Shown: positions 46,738 to 57,173 of the stretch, one piece after another
Position numbering within the stretch: position 1 is the stretch's first letter
Layout of the letters: each line of letters starts with the position of its first letter
NCBI GenBank assembly: GCA_016800925.1
Contig: JABCPU010000119.1
Coordinates: 1-64,000, forward strand
Origin: Suillus spraguei
Lineage: Eukaryota > Basidiomycota > Agaricomycetes > Boletales > Suillaceae
Direction of reading: 5' to 3'
DNA: 64,000 nt
Notes under the pieces: generated by a model
Databases searched by the model: none
Seen by the model: the letters and a program-made list of their open reading frames with translations, nothing else
What the model was told of the DNA's origin: nothing
Program-made: the position numbers and the translations under genes

Positions 46738-49700
46738 CCCTCTCACTCTCCGAAGCATTTTCTCCGGCGTCTTTCTCTCCTTGCGTCAAGTCTTCTTCGT
46801 GTAATGAAACGTCTTCTTCAGACCTCGTTTGAGCGTAGTTTGATGTGGTTTCTTCAGCTCTCGTTTGTCTTTTGTTGTACTCTTGAAGCACTTGTGTTTC
46901 TTCGAGCTCTTTACCCGGCACCCAGACGTCCGCTTCTGGACCGTAGCCGCGCCAGCGAACGAGATATTGGCGTCCGCGTCCCCGTGTTCTTCTATCCAGG
47001 ATGCGTTCTATTTCCCATTCTTCTGTCCCAGTCTTCGTGACGATTGGTCCTGGACGCTGTAGTTCTCTTGAGGGGTAGAGTTCTGCGTTGTTTGGAACAT
47101 GGCGCTTCAGTTCGGACACATGGAAGGTAGGGTAAACGTTAGTGTGGTCTGGTAAATCAAGAGTGTAGGTTGATGACTCAGGGTTCGCTGAAACTATGGT
47201 GTAGGGTCCATCGAACCGAGGCATGAACTTTGCAACCCGTTTGTTGTTTCCGTTTAGATATTCCCGACGTCTGTGGGCCGTAGACAGATACGCGGAGTCG
47301 CCTACCTCGAAGGGGGGGTCTTCGTTTCTGTGTATGTTTGCCGAGTGTGCTTGTGCGATACGTGAGGCCAGCAACGCATCGTGCGCGTCAGCGACATCGG
47401 TCTTCAAGGATACGATTGCATCTAATGCGTCGGCGATGTCGTTGGGAAAGTCTTCACGTGTTGCACGAATTTTTTCTGGCGTGAGTGGAGGCAAGAGGCG
47501 TGGTATTCTTCCGAGGTGTAGATGAAAGGGTGCGTATCCAGTCGACGCATTTGTTGTCGACATAATGTTGAATCTGACCTTTGGCAGCGCGTTCACCCAG
47601 CCGGCTTGGTGTCGGTCCACGAAGTATCTGAGAGCTTGGTCCACTGTTTTGTTAGTACGTTCACTTGCGCCGTCAGTTTGTGGGTGATACGCTGTTGACA
47701 TTTTCAACTTTATACCGGTTAGGTGGTGCAGCGCCTTCCAAAACTTGCTAGTGAACAGTTTGTCGCGATCTGAAACAATGCTCAGTGGTAGTCCATTTTC
47801 ACAATACCAGTGGTTGAAGAAGAGATTCGCCACTTCGCGTGCATTCATGTTCATCCGGCAGGGAACTAGACGGATGTCTGCTCCTAAGCGGTCTGTAATC
47901 GTCATTATGCCGTCGAAGCCTTGCTCTGTTGGAAGAGGTCCTATGAAATCGATGGCGACAGATTCTCCTCGGTTGTCTGGCACTGGCAGGGGATGAAGCG
48001 GTCCAGCGGGCTTCGTTGTCCGACTCTTGTTTCTTGCACAATCTGGGCAGGCAGGTATGTAACTCTCCTCGAGGTCGCGCCTCATATTTGGCCAGTAGTA
48101 AGATTGTCGTATTGCCGCGTAGGATTTGTCGATCCCGAAATGTCCTAGTTGGTCGTGTGCCAGACGAAAAATTGTTTCTCGTAGGTGCGTCACTCGAGGT
48201 ATGACCAGTCGATCGTTCAGATACAGTAAACCGTTTCGTTGCTGCAGTCCTGGAAGTGAGCCAACTAACTTCGTCAGTTTTACGCACCATGTGTCGGTGA
48301 GGTATCCTGCTTTGATGTTGTTGAACAATGACGCATCAGGTGTCACAGAAAGTATCAGCGAGATTGGTTTGATGTTCTCGCCGACTGCAGTTGGCATGTG
48401 TACAGTTCGCTGTACGTAAGTAGGCATGTCTTTGTCGTCTGGTGGTAGTCGTGACAGCGCGTCCGCCACGGAGTTGTCCTCTCCTCGGATATATTGGATT
48501 TGGAAATCATATTGGCCAAAGAATTCTTGCCACCTTGCTTGTCGTCGCGACAATTCCCGTTGGGTCATGAAATTTTCGAGAGTTCTATGGTCTGTGTAGA
48601 CCGTGAAGGGGGTCCCTAGTAGTTCGATTCGCCACTTCTTGAGAGCTCGTACGATTGCTAACAGTTCCTTCTCATGAACAGGGTAATTCAGTTGCGCTCC
48701 TCGCAACTGCATTGAGTCGAATGCGACAGGCCGTGCTGTTTGTGGCGTTGGTCCGACGCTTAGCATAGCACCCACGCGCCAGTCGCTGGCATCACAAGTG
48801 ACGAAAATTTTGTTGTCCCCAAGGTTGTCGTGGTCTATTGTCGTTAGACAGTCTCTACTTACTACGAGCCGTTTGATAGCGTTGAACGCCTCTTGGTGCT
48901 CATCGTTCCAACCAGGCCAATCATGTTCGCTCGACTTTGTCGTCAGTGGAGTCAGTATTCGAGTGTGGTCTGCGAGGCTCGGCAGGAATTGGTCTAGGTA
49001 TCGTACGAGACCTAGGAAGGACCGGACGTCACTCGTCGAGTTCGGCACCGGCCAGTCAAGTATTCTTTTTGCCTTTGATGCGTCCGCCTCGATTCCAGAG
49101 CCCGAAATACGGTGACCGAGGAAATCAATCTCGGTGCAGAACAACGATGTCTTTTTTGGGGAGCAGAAGAGGCAAGCTTTTCGTAACGCATCCAAGACGA
49201 GTTTTACGTTCTTGACGTGTTCTGCTACAGACTGCGACCAGATAATGATATCGTCCAGGTATGCGTGGCATATTTTTCCGATCAGGCCACGTAGAGCGAT
49301 GAACATTCTACGTTGGTGTGTAGCAGGCGCGTTTCGGCCTCCTTGTGGCATTACGGTCCACTCATGTAGGCCTTCTGGTGTGTCGATTGCCGTATATTTG
49401 ATGTCGTCAGGGTGTATGCGTGTCTGAAAGAACGAGTTTGTCATATCAATCTTACCGAAGATCTTACCCTTTGCACAATCTCTTAGGATTTCGTCTATGC
49501 GCGGTAGCGGGTGGTTGTCTGGCACTGTGTTAGCGTTCAGTGCTCGATAATCATTCACCCATCTTGGTAGAGCTGTGGGGTCCTTCTTAGGTATCAGGAA
49601 GGCCGGGGAGACGAATGGGCTTGATGATGGTCGTAGTCTTCCGGCCGCGATGTGCTGATTCAAAAGGGCGTCCCAAGCTTCCCTGTATTTTCTAGGTGTG

Positions 49701-51133
49701 TTATAACGCCTACACTGTATGATCTTGTTAGGATCCTTAAGCGTTATGCGGTGGACGATATCTGTGGGCAGTTGGTCAATATGGGGTATATCGTCAGGAA
49801 ATCGATCTTCATATTTCCGACGCATCTCTTTATCGAGACGGTCCAGATGTTCTTTGTTAGCCTCAATGAAAGCGAGGGTATCAATTCGTCGACGTAGAAG
49901 TCCTACAACGTTCGGAGTTTCAGAAGTTGTATCCTTTTCTAGATCGTTGTGGCGGTCAGTCAGAACACTCTTGAGCTCCTTAACCACATTCTTGCGTAAT
50001 CGTAATAGTTCGCGTCGCGATGGCATGTTGACCTTCACTCGTGGTTTGTGTTCTGGAGGGCTCAAAAGATCGTAGTTCGAGTTTTTGACGATACATGTTC
50101 GAGAGTCATGATCTATAACAAGGCAATTATGTGATAAGAAAGGTCCTCCAAGGAGGAGGGGAACTGCAAGGTTCGGTGCGATGATCGCACGTATCATACG
50201 CGAAGTCCAATCATGATTAAGTGAACACGGAGACAACAGAACATATTCAGAAAAGGAGAAAGGAGAAGAAGAATTGTCCATGAATGCAGAGTTCGCTTCA
50301 ATCTTTTTGTACAATTTGCGTTTACGCAATCCGAGCTTGTTGACGACGTTTTCGTCAATCAGAACTAAATGTGACCCATGGTCAATCAAGGCGTCGAAGC
50401 GTTCAAAAGAGTTGGAGTTGGGTCCTGTCAAGAGACAGGACCACATAATGTGGGCGGTTTCGAAAGGGGCTACGCACATGTCATCTTCAGAATCCGATCC
50501 GTCGTCAAGAACCGACGACGGCATGACAGCTCCTACTGGTCCGACGGCGGCTACGGCTCTAGTCTTCGGTTTGGCTGCGATGGCGTCTGATTCCGTGAGC
50601 ACTTTGTAGGTTGATGCTTCAGGTGCGCCATCGGTACATTCTTTTGACTGGTGCGAGACGTAGAACTTCCGACACTTGAAACAACCTTTATGTTTCATCA
50701 GTAGGCCACGTTCAGATTCTGTCAGGGCTCCTAAACGTGAAGATGACGGATTGTATGTCTTAGAAGACGAGGTCTTGTTCGAGGAAGAAGTTGCACGTTT
50801 CGAGGATTTGTATAGGTCCTCAGCGATCTTTTTATGGGAGGCGAGATCCTCGAGACGCTTGTCGTCGAGGTGTTTGACCTCCTCAATCCATTTTTTTGAG
50901 AGTAAGGTCATCGGCGAGCTTTGCTCGGAGTACAGGGATGGTGAGTTCCTCACAGATGTGAGCCTCGAGCTGGTTGCGAAGTTGGACGTCTGACAGATGA
51001 GCAGCATTGCCGTAGAGTAGCGCATTCTGGTTCTGTAGTTCCAAGGCCCATTCATAGAACGAACGATTGCCTTGGTACGAGCCCAGAACCTTCCAGCGTA
51101 GTTTCGTATCCCAGTGCGTATCAAGCCAGGCAT
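46733..51133 (-). CDS. pol: Gag-pol frame of the chromovirus (pol polyprotein)
   Basis: Open frame of 1,466 codons; the biologically meaningful part begins near 50895, where gag ends. In order: nucleocapsid finger (CFKCRKFYVSHQSKEC, CX2CX6HX4C), aspartic protease (DALIDHGSHLVLID), reverse transcriptase with the catalytic YLDD box, RNase H (VFVTCDASDWRVGAM-like and VYTDHRTLENF), integrase zinc finger (HDQLGHFGIDKSY...CPDC) and DDE core (AIDFIGPLP, SIVSDRDKLFTS, STAYHPQTDGASERTNKTVD), then a chromodomain (EEWEIERILDRRTRGRGRQY, LVRWRGYGPEADVWVP). No internal stop. Catalytic residues of RT, RNase H and integrase are all present. The frame is +1 relative to gag. Confidence 0.95.
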   Translation of the reverse strand: MPGLIRTGIRNYAGRFWARTKAIVRSMNGPWNYRTRMRYSTAMLLICQTSNFATSSRLTSVRNSPSLYSEQSSPMTLLSKKWIEEVKHLDDKRLEDLASHKKIAEDLYKSSKRATSSSNKTSSSKTYNPSSSRLGALTESERGLLMKHKGCFKCRKFYVSHQSKECTDGAPEASTYKVLTESDAIAAKPKTRAVAAVGPVGAVMPSSVLDDGSDSEDDMCVAPFETAHIMWSCLLTGPNSNSFERFDALIDHGSHLVLIDENVVNKLGLRKRKLYKKIEANSAFMDNSSSPFSFSEYVLLSPCSLNHDWTSRMIRAIIAPNLAVPLLLGGPFLSHNCLVIDHDSRTCIVKNSNYDLLSPPEHKPRVKVNMPSRRELLRLRKNVVKELKSVLTDRHNDLEKDTTSETPNVVGLLRRRIDTLAFIEANKEHLDRLDKEMRRKYEDRFPDDIPHIDQLPTDIVHRITLKDPNKIIQCRRYNTPRKYREAWDALLNQHIAAGRLRPSSSPFVSPAFLIPKKDPTALPRWVNDYRALNANTVPDNHPLPRIDEILRDCAKGKIFGKIDMTNSFFQTRIHPDDIKYTAIDTPEGLHEWTVMPQGGRNAPATHQRRMFIALRGLIGKICHAYLDDIIIWSQSVAEHVKNVKLVLDALRKACLFCSPKKTSLFCTEIDFLGHRISGSGIEADASKAKRILDWPVPNSTSDVRSFLGLVRYLDQFLPSLADHTRILTPLTTKSSEHDWPGWNDEHQEAFNAIKRLVVSRDCLTTIDHDNLGDNKIFVTCDASDWRVGAMLSVGPTPQTARPVAFDSMQLRGAQLNYPVHEKELLAIVRALKKWRIELLGTPFTVYTDHRTLENFMTQRELSRRQARWQEFFGQYDFQIQYIRGEDNSVADALSRLPPDDKDMPTYVQRTVHMPTAVGENIKPISLILSVTPDASLFNNIKAGYLTDTWCVKLTKLVGSLPGLQQRNGLLYLNDRLVIPRVTHLRETIFRLAHDQLGHFGIDKSYAAIRQSYYWPNMRRDLEESYIPACPDCARNKSRTTKPAGPLHPLPVPDNRGESVAIDFIGPLPTEQGFDGIMTITDRLGADIRLVPCRMNMNAREVANLFFNHWYCENGLPLSIVSDRDKLFTSKFWKALHHLTGIKLKMSTAYHPQTDGASERTNKTVDQALRYFVDRHQAGWVNALPKVRFNIMSTTNASTGYAPFHLHLGRIPRLLPPLTPEKIRATREDFPNDIADALDAIVSLKTDVADAHDALLASRIAQAHSANIHRNEDPPFEVGDSAYLSTAHRRREYLNGNNKRVAKFMPRFDGPYTIVSANPESSTYTLDLPDHTNVYPTFHVSELKRHVPNNAELYPSRELQRPGPIVTKTGTEEWEIERILDRRTRGRGRQYLVRWRGYGPEADVWVPGKELEETQVLQEYNKRQTRAEETTSNYAQTRSEEDVSLHEEDLTQGEKDAGENASESERV
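46738..46751 (-). other. Polypurine tract next to the 3' LTR
   Basis: In element orientation GGAGAGTGAGAGGG immediately precedes the LTR, the expected plus-strand primer site for reverse transcription. It is also the coding sequence for the last residues of pol. Confidence 0.8.
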
Positions 51134-51392
51134 CTTTAAGGGCAGTCATATAGGCAGTGAATGTTCCTGCATCAAGGACGGCTCGTTGAGTCAGGTACCA
51201 CGTTCGTAGTCGCGCATCGAGCATTCCAGAAGCGATCATTTTTACTTGATCTTCAGCATCGATTCCCTTATGCATGAAGTAAGTTTCACAACTGTTTTCC
51301 CAATCGCGAGCGACTTCGGGCGTGAGTTCGCCAGCCAAGAGCCTTGGTGGTTTGTTGGGAGCAGATTGTTCGACACTAGCAGATTTGGTCAT
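50883..51392 (-). CDS. gag: Gag (capsid) frame of the chromovirus
   Basis: 169-residue frame from ATG 51390-51392 (MTKSASVEQSAPNKPPRLLA) with the retrotransposon-gag capsid fold region (VARDWENSCETYFMHKGIDA, WYLTQRAVLDAGTFTAYMTA, SFYEWALELQNQNALLY). It stops a few codons after an A7 run (50891-50897 on the plus strand as T7), and pol continues in the +1 frame without a gap. Full gag including the zinc finger therefore spans the frame change. Confidence 0.9.
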   Translation of the reverse strand: MTKSASVEQSAPNKPPRLLAGELTPEVARDWENSCETYFMHKGIDAEDQVKMIASGMLDARLRTWYLTQRAVLDAGTFTAYMTALKDAWLDTHWDTKLRWKVLGSYQGNRSFYEWALELQNQNALLYGNAAHLSDVQLRNQLEAHICEELTIPVLRAKLADDLTLKKMD

Positions 51393-51722
51393 CTTGCAAG
51401 AACGAGGGTATGATATATGCGCGTCGTCTGAGTCAGAATCCGACGAGGAGTCACAATATGTGGTAGCGGGAGTGATAAGTCTAGCGGGCGTGTTATCCGA
51501 AGATATAGATGACAGAGGGGATGAGGGTGGGTTAGGAGGAGGTTGTTGTCTTTGGTTCCTCGCACGCTGTCGCGTGGTCAGAGGTTCAGAGACGGTAGGG
51601 TTCCTTCGTATGGAAGGCAGTTTGACAGGTCAGGTATCGGGCGGGTAACCCGGCGGTAGAGAAATAACAGTTTCGATGAGTTTCGAATAATCGACAAGTT
51701 CCGTTTCTGTTAGAAAAAAAAG

Positions 51723-51938
51723 TGGAACCTTACTCGGGAGAACAGTAAGGAACACTGAATGAATCGGACGAAAGTAACAGGACGAAACTGTGGATCTTTT
51801 AGAGCGTGATACTAATGGGTAGATGATGGTAGGTATGAGACTCGAGTCTAGTCTGAACAGTACAGAAGTCGCGGGATATAAGGGGATGGATCACATGACG
51901 TTTGATAAGGTAAGCATGTAGTAAGCAGCCAGCTTACA
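51723..51938 (-). repeat. 5' LTR (216 bp)
   Basis: Identical by eye to 46522-46737. The first bases contain an internal inverted repeat (GTAAGC TGGCT GCTTAC in element orientation). No clear tRNA primer-binding site follows it, so priming may be self-primed or unusual. Confidence 0.95.
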
Positions 51939-51995
51939 CTGCTCAGCTTATCTGACAGTGCTTCTCGAGGTTCAACGGCAACTTAGCTGGTGTGA

Positions 51996-53260
51996 ATGTC
52001 GACAAATCTTCAGGACAGTGCATCCAAAGAACAACAAGGCAATTCGTTGTACGCAGCACTCGCCAGGACCACCACAAGAGGAATAGCGCTTTACTTCTCT
52101 CGTCCAGTACGACTATTTCGACCAGCCAAAGGTTTGTCTGTCCAGATATTTTTATGATAGTTTTGTTGAAACGCTTATTATTGAGTGAGCGGTTGGCACT
52201 CTCTTCGTGGTCATGCCAATAAGCATGGGGTACCTCTAAGTGCGCGATACATATCCGCGCTCGTGAAAAAGCAAGGTGTAGTGCTCTTTGTCGTCATCTC
52301 ATACCTTTTCTTTAATTTTGATCAGGCCTTGGCAGTTCATGGTCATTCCAAAACATTTTGTGCCGCCAATAGTTGCAAATGCAATGTTGGGTACTGTGCT
52401 ATGGACGACCTACGCAGAGACATCTAATTACCTGGAAACACATATGGGGACGCATCCAACTTTTATCGCTGCGCTCTCTGGCGCTGCTGCTGGGGGCACA
52501 CAAGCATTAATCGCGGCTCCTATAGAAAATACTCGCCTTATTATTGAGGGTGGCACCGGTAGAGGATGGTCTCATGCATGGCAAGAAGTCTTCCGAGGGA
52601 CTGAATCCCCAAGATCAGGCAGTAGAGCGGATAATATTAGAGAGATAAGACAGGTGAGGCATTGGATGAAGGAGGTTTCTGAGATGGCTGGTCGGGGGTG
52701 GGATGGTTGGGGTTGGGGATGCGCCAAAGATGTTTGCGGTAATGCTTCCACGAGTCATAACCCACACTTTCTGAGATTTCACCGTTGTCCAGGCTTTGCT
52801 GCATTCTTTATGATATTTGAAATCACTCGTAGAGTGGCATTGGCTTCCAAAGCTGCAGCGCAAGGCACTGTCCAGAATTTATCAATGACCCCAGAGGAAC
52901 ACTTCTTCGGCCGACATTTTCCACGAGCCATTCATGGCATTACCTTAGTGGCAGGAGGGGCATCGGCGGGTTTGGCATACGAAATCCTCAGCAGACCATG
53001 GGACGTAACCAGACGCACAGTTCAACTAGAACGGGCAGTTCATCCCACTCTTAAACATTCGCTATTTGTGATTGCGCAGAAAATTCGTGGGGATGGAATA
53101 ATACATTTTTTTCCGTGATCCTTCGACTGTGGGCCACGATAAAGCGGAAACGTCTACCACTCGTCGTCGGATATATTCCGGCCTTCGAACGCTTGCTCGA
53201 GTCGGCCCATGGGGTTTGGGCTTTTTGGTATGGGAGGCTTTCGGACCGGGTTTGTCCTGA
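51996..53260 (+). CDS. Mitochondrial carrier family-like inner-membrane protein, with late frameshift
   Basis: ATG 51996 (MSTNLQDSASKEQQGNSLYA) lies 57 bp after the retrotransposon. Exons then read SGWHSLRGHANKHGVPLSAR, ALVKK-PWQFMVIPKHFVPP, NAMLGTVLWTTYAETSNYLE, AALSGAAAGGTQALIAAPIE (carrier-like repeat), NTRLIIEGGTGRGWSHAWQE, GFAAFFMIFEITRRVAL, GGASAGLAYEILSRPWDVTR and LRTLARVGPWGLGFLVWEAF, stop 53258-53260. The P-x-[DE]-x-x-[KR] motif is seen as PIENTR and PWDVTR. The intron at 52271-52325 begins GC (AAA|GCAAGG), needed for the right frame. At 53106-53112 (T7) the frame closes one base early just before RDPSTVGHDK, which reads on in the next frame. A 66-nt intron starting at about 53087 is a weaker way to bridge it. 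Confidence 0.75.
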
Positions 53261-55761
53261 CACTGGACTACGATCGGCACGTGGATAAGCATGTATCCCA
53301 GGTACTTATCCGATGCAGGCATGTAATGCAACGTAACTCCTTTTTCTTACCGTATTTCTCACAACGAGTGGGCACCTTACTGGGGATACATAGACAACAC
53401 AATTTGCCTGGTAGGGGCGAATTCATGCGAGATTTTACCGGTAGATGCTAAGAAGATCAAAAGTACTACCTACGATGTTTCTGGGCAACCAACTCAAAAG
53501 GTCGATCGTATTACGTAAGTACGATCTTCGCACTGGGTGGCTGTACAGCATCCCGCATCAGTGAGTACTGAGTTGCACTGTGTAACTAAGGCGTAGAACC
53601 GCGTTTCAAGCATGTGTCCTCCCTTGCAACTTATCCTAATAAATCCAAACTTCAGATACTCATTCGTGAAGACACAATTTCTCCCATTCACTTTTACATC
53701 ATGTTGCTAACAAACGGGGTAAATCGAAACCACTGGGTGCGAAAATGCGCTGTTTGAGCCGTATCACCAAACTCGAAAACATGTCAAGTGAGTTAATTTG
53801 AAAAGTGCAATGTATTTCACCGCAAGGGGCATCATCAGGCGCTGATAGTCTATCCGTAGCCCTGCCTGCTGCGCCCCGAGGAGTAAGTAAGTATCCACTC
53901 GAGGAGCGTAAACACGCACTGATTGTCGAGTCAGGAACGTAGGGCGTAGCATTCCATTGCCAATTTTCCATGCTACTGTTATTCGATCGTGGCACTTCCT
54001 TTCCCATGCGATTTGCGGAGCTTCCACACCTCTCCGGGTGAACTACTAATCGGCAACGACGTTATGGCAGTATCGGAGCGCCTTGCGGCCCTTGCCGCAC
54101 GGTCTGAGAACACTTGCCACCTGGATTTTTTATGGCTCTGAGAACCTCGGCTCTAGGAAATGCTTCCATTGTGATAATGGAACTTCAACCTCAGTTACGA
54201 TATATTGCTTCAAGGCGGAAAAGCTGCTACTTAGCAAGACCAAGCTCACGTGTCAACGGTTTCTGGTTTCATGACCGAGGCGCCGAAACAGAAACGTGCT
54301 CCCCGACCACTCTGGATACCTCCGGACCACACGAAAGAATGAAAATGATATATAGATCATACAAATAGTGGACACGAGCAGAGCCTAACTCATATCGTTC
54401 AATATTTGACCCTTCAGGCTAGGACTCGCATACACTTAATTGCGAAGTAGGCTTTGCAGTCGCCTAACTGCTACTTACCGAACATTCAGCATAAGGAGTC
54501 ATCCGACCTTCTTTTTGAATAAACTTAATAAGTATAAAACTTGCTTTAGTCTACAATTTACTTAATCCCGCCAAGTTAATGACTCGCCTTTCATGACAGG
54601 GCTGTTTTTGTTTCGCGATATCAGTTCAAGCCTTCACCATATCAAAAACTCGCAGTTCCTGTATCTTGCCGATAAGTCACTAGGCTTGTTGTCTATGATG
54701 CGAAACCTGGGAATCCTACATGACGTGAGCCGTCTCGTCATGATCAATGATTGAGAGCCTGCATGCATAGATCATGACACCCTTTTCGTGCCAATACAAA
54801 TTGCGTTATCACGACACAGAGGAGGATCATAGTTCGTGATTTGTATCCGTTCTATCGACGTTCAATGGTATCCAGGCCGCTGAACGTTCAGTTCAATGTC
54901 AGAGTTATGATATTTGACTCCGCCGTAACGTATAGCTGTGATCCGCAGGGTGCGGTGATACTCTTCTAAGAGGGTGTCTCACATAACCGTATCACACTTC
55001 TTGTGAAAACCACTCTGATTTACCGGCGGTCCGGTTTGGCAAGATCTCCGTCGACCCTTCCATAATTATGATGCAGTCTCCATACGAGCTACTCCTTTCT
55101 GCGAGAAAAATCGTTTACTATTCACGCGTGGTTTTGTGCCCTATTATGTAGGTGATGTAGTCCACTAGTACCTGTATAAAAAGTCCATTTGACCCGCGCC
55201 CCGTATCTGCGGGCGTGAGCGTGGAGCGATAAGGGCAACGTGAAACAATCGGGGCACGGGGGTGGGCGTGCGTGGTTAAGTACTCGGGGTTAGAACTGCT
55301 CGGCGGTGTGAACAGACGCTGAGAATAATGAATGCTCAGCGGGCCTGCGCTGGAGACCACCGTGGTCATGGAATCATTATCATTAGCCGGGATCATTAGT
55401 TGTCACCATAATTGTATACAACTTGAGTGCGATGAGTCGCTATTAAAATTTAATACTTAATAGACTAAGTCTGGGATGTAATTATCGGTAAGTAGCTTCT
55501 GAAGAAAGTGTAATACGCGCAGTCGGATATCCTAGTATGTCGCGCTGCGTTGGGTGAGGCTTATAGTGGAAGTTCTTTGGGTGTGCCATTTTTCTCTCTA
55601 GTCAATCACTAGACGATCGATTATGTAAGCAAGTTAGATAGCAGAATGAACCTTGACTCATGGGGCGAATCATTCGTCGATCGATACTTTGAACAGCAGC
55701 TTTGAACGTGTACATCCTAGAAGTTCCGAGTACTTTGATTGCAGCCCATATTCAACTCACA
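53261..55761. other. 2.5-kb stretch without a supported gene
   Basis: Open frames at 53699-54027 (-), 54083-54368 (+) and 55118-55396 (-) are short and patternless. The right end holds the CHORD gene promoter. Confidence 0.45.
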
Positions 55762-57076
55762 ATGCCACGTTGCACACGGAAAGGTTGCGGTCAAGATTAC
55801 GATGTAACTACTAATGATCCGTACAGCTGCACGTACCATACTGGAGCACCTGTGAGCCGCTGTAACATCTTTTACGTTAAATCATCGCGTTTAGTCCAGC
55901 CTTTAGGTCTTCCATGAAGGCTTGAAATCGTGGTCTTGTTGCTCCGATGTGAATAAGCCGGTCTTGGATTTTGACGAGTTCATGAAAATAGCCGTAAGTA
56001 GTCCACAGGTCTTTGGTCATCGCAGTACATGTGTTAACAATTTTATCGCCAGGGATGTACGGTCTCATCACATACAAACGAAGCTCCAGAAGTACCTACT
56101 CCTGCTATAAACACATCCTCGGTCAACTCCAATCTAATCATGAAGGAGGCAAAAGACGGAGCGGAGGTTTATTCGACCGGTGCACCGAAGCTTGCATCGC
56201 CTAAGCCGTCCCTTCCCCCACCTGTAGAAGCTCCTGTTATCGAAGATGAAGATGATCTCGACGTACCCGTAACTCCCGGCACCGTATGTAAACGCAAAAG
56301 TTGTGGTGTTGCTTTTGTCAGCGATGAGGTGAATCGAATCGGAGATGGCGATGAAACTATCTGCACATACCACCCAGCTGCTGTACGTTGATGGTATTGA
56401 TGATGGATTCGCCTGTCGGCTGACTCAAGACTTCAGCCCATCTTTCATGAAGGAAGCAAAGTCAGTTATGCGAACGCCACGATGATGAGAAACTAAAACC
56501 CCACTCACAGGGTTACATATGCTGTAAACGGCGTGTCTTGGAGTTTGATGAGTTTCTCAAGATTGAGGGATGTAAAAAAGGGCGCCATGTGTTTGCGCCT
56601 AAGCAGCGTACAGAACTTCAGGTTTGCTCTCTCACTGCCACTTTCTCGCTCGAGGGATTGGATTTAATGCATCATTTTAGGCGGAGCAGTTCACTGATTG
56701 CCGTGTCGACCATTATCAGACACCAAAAGAGGTCCACATTTCTGTGTTTGCCAAACAAGTGAACAAGGAGAAGAGCACTGTCGCGATAGAAGACAATCAG
56801 ATTCATTTCGACCTCTATCTCCCTGGACCCAAGCGATTCCGCCGTACAATCATTCTTTTCGGTCCAGTGGATCCTGATGGGTCTTCCTACAAATTCTATA
56901 ATACGAAGGTCGAAGTGGTCCTCAAGAAACTTGATACCAGGAGTTGGACTTTGCTCGAGAAGACAACTCGTGATCTAGGCAACATCAGCTTGACTTTCGG
57001 TGTAGGTGGCCGAACGGGCACTATTGGGGGCAAAGATCTAGTGCTTGATGAGCAAAACACAAATAGAGTCAATTAG
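55762..57076 (+). CDS. CHORD and CS domain protein (Rar1/Chp1-type HSP90 cofactor)
   Basis: Zinc-binding HSP90 co-chaperone. ATG 55762 opens CHORD 1 ([53 protein letters not shown]), then an acidic Pro-rich linker, CHORD 2 (TVCKRKSCGVAF, ICTYHPAAPIFHEGSKGYIC, CKRRVLEFDEFLKIEGCKKG) and a CS domain (VHISVFAKQVNKEKSTVAIE, QIHFDLYLPGPKRFRRTIIL, LFGPVDPDGSSYKFYNTKVE, VVLKKLDTRSWTLLEK). All Cys/His ligands of both CHORDs are present. It ends at TAG 57074-57076. Introns are short and canonical. The architecture is that of animal CHORDC1 and fungal ChpA. Tail to tail with MTIF2, 97 bp apart. Confidence 0.94.
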
Positions 57077-57173
57077 ACGATTGAGGAGAATACGCGAAAA
57101 TTCTAGTCTAAATGTCTAGTGTAAGGATAAAAATACCTGGATAGCGATAGTTTGAACTTTGAAACATCCCGGA

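Larger units (their letters stand above)
46522..51938 (-). mobile_element. Full-length Ty3/gypsy chromovirus (LTR retrotransposon), 5,417 bp
   Basis: Bounded by two 216-bp LTRs that are identical by eye and by a 5-bp duplication CTGCT (46517-46521 and 51939-51943). It carries gag and a long pol with protease, reverse transcriptase, RNase H, integrase and a C-terminal chromodomain. The order RT-RH-IN is that of Ty3/gypsy, and the chromodomain places it among chromo-elements that target marked chromatin. Coding direction is minus. Identical LTRs mean a very recent insertion. Confidence 0.96.

Noticed and set aside
46804..50993. Many plus-strand frames opposite pol
   Set aside because: They are mirror frames of the retrotransposon polyprotein, without starts or domains of their own.
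53087..53152. 66-nt intron as the explanation for the carrier frame change
   Set aside because: It would delete the conserved-looking FFRDPSTVGHDK segment; a one-base T-run difference is simpler, but the intron cannot be excluded.
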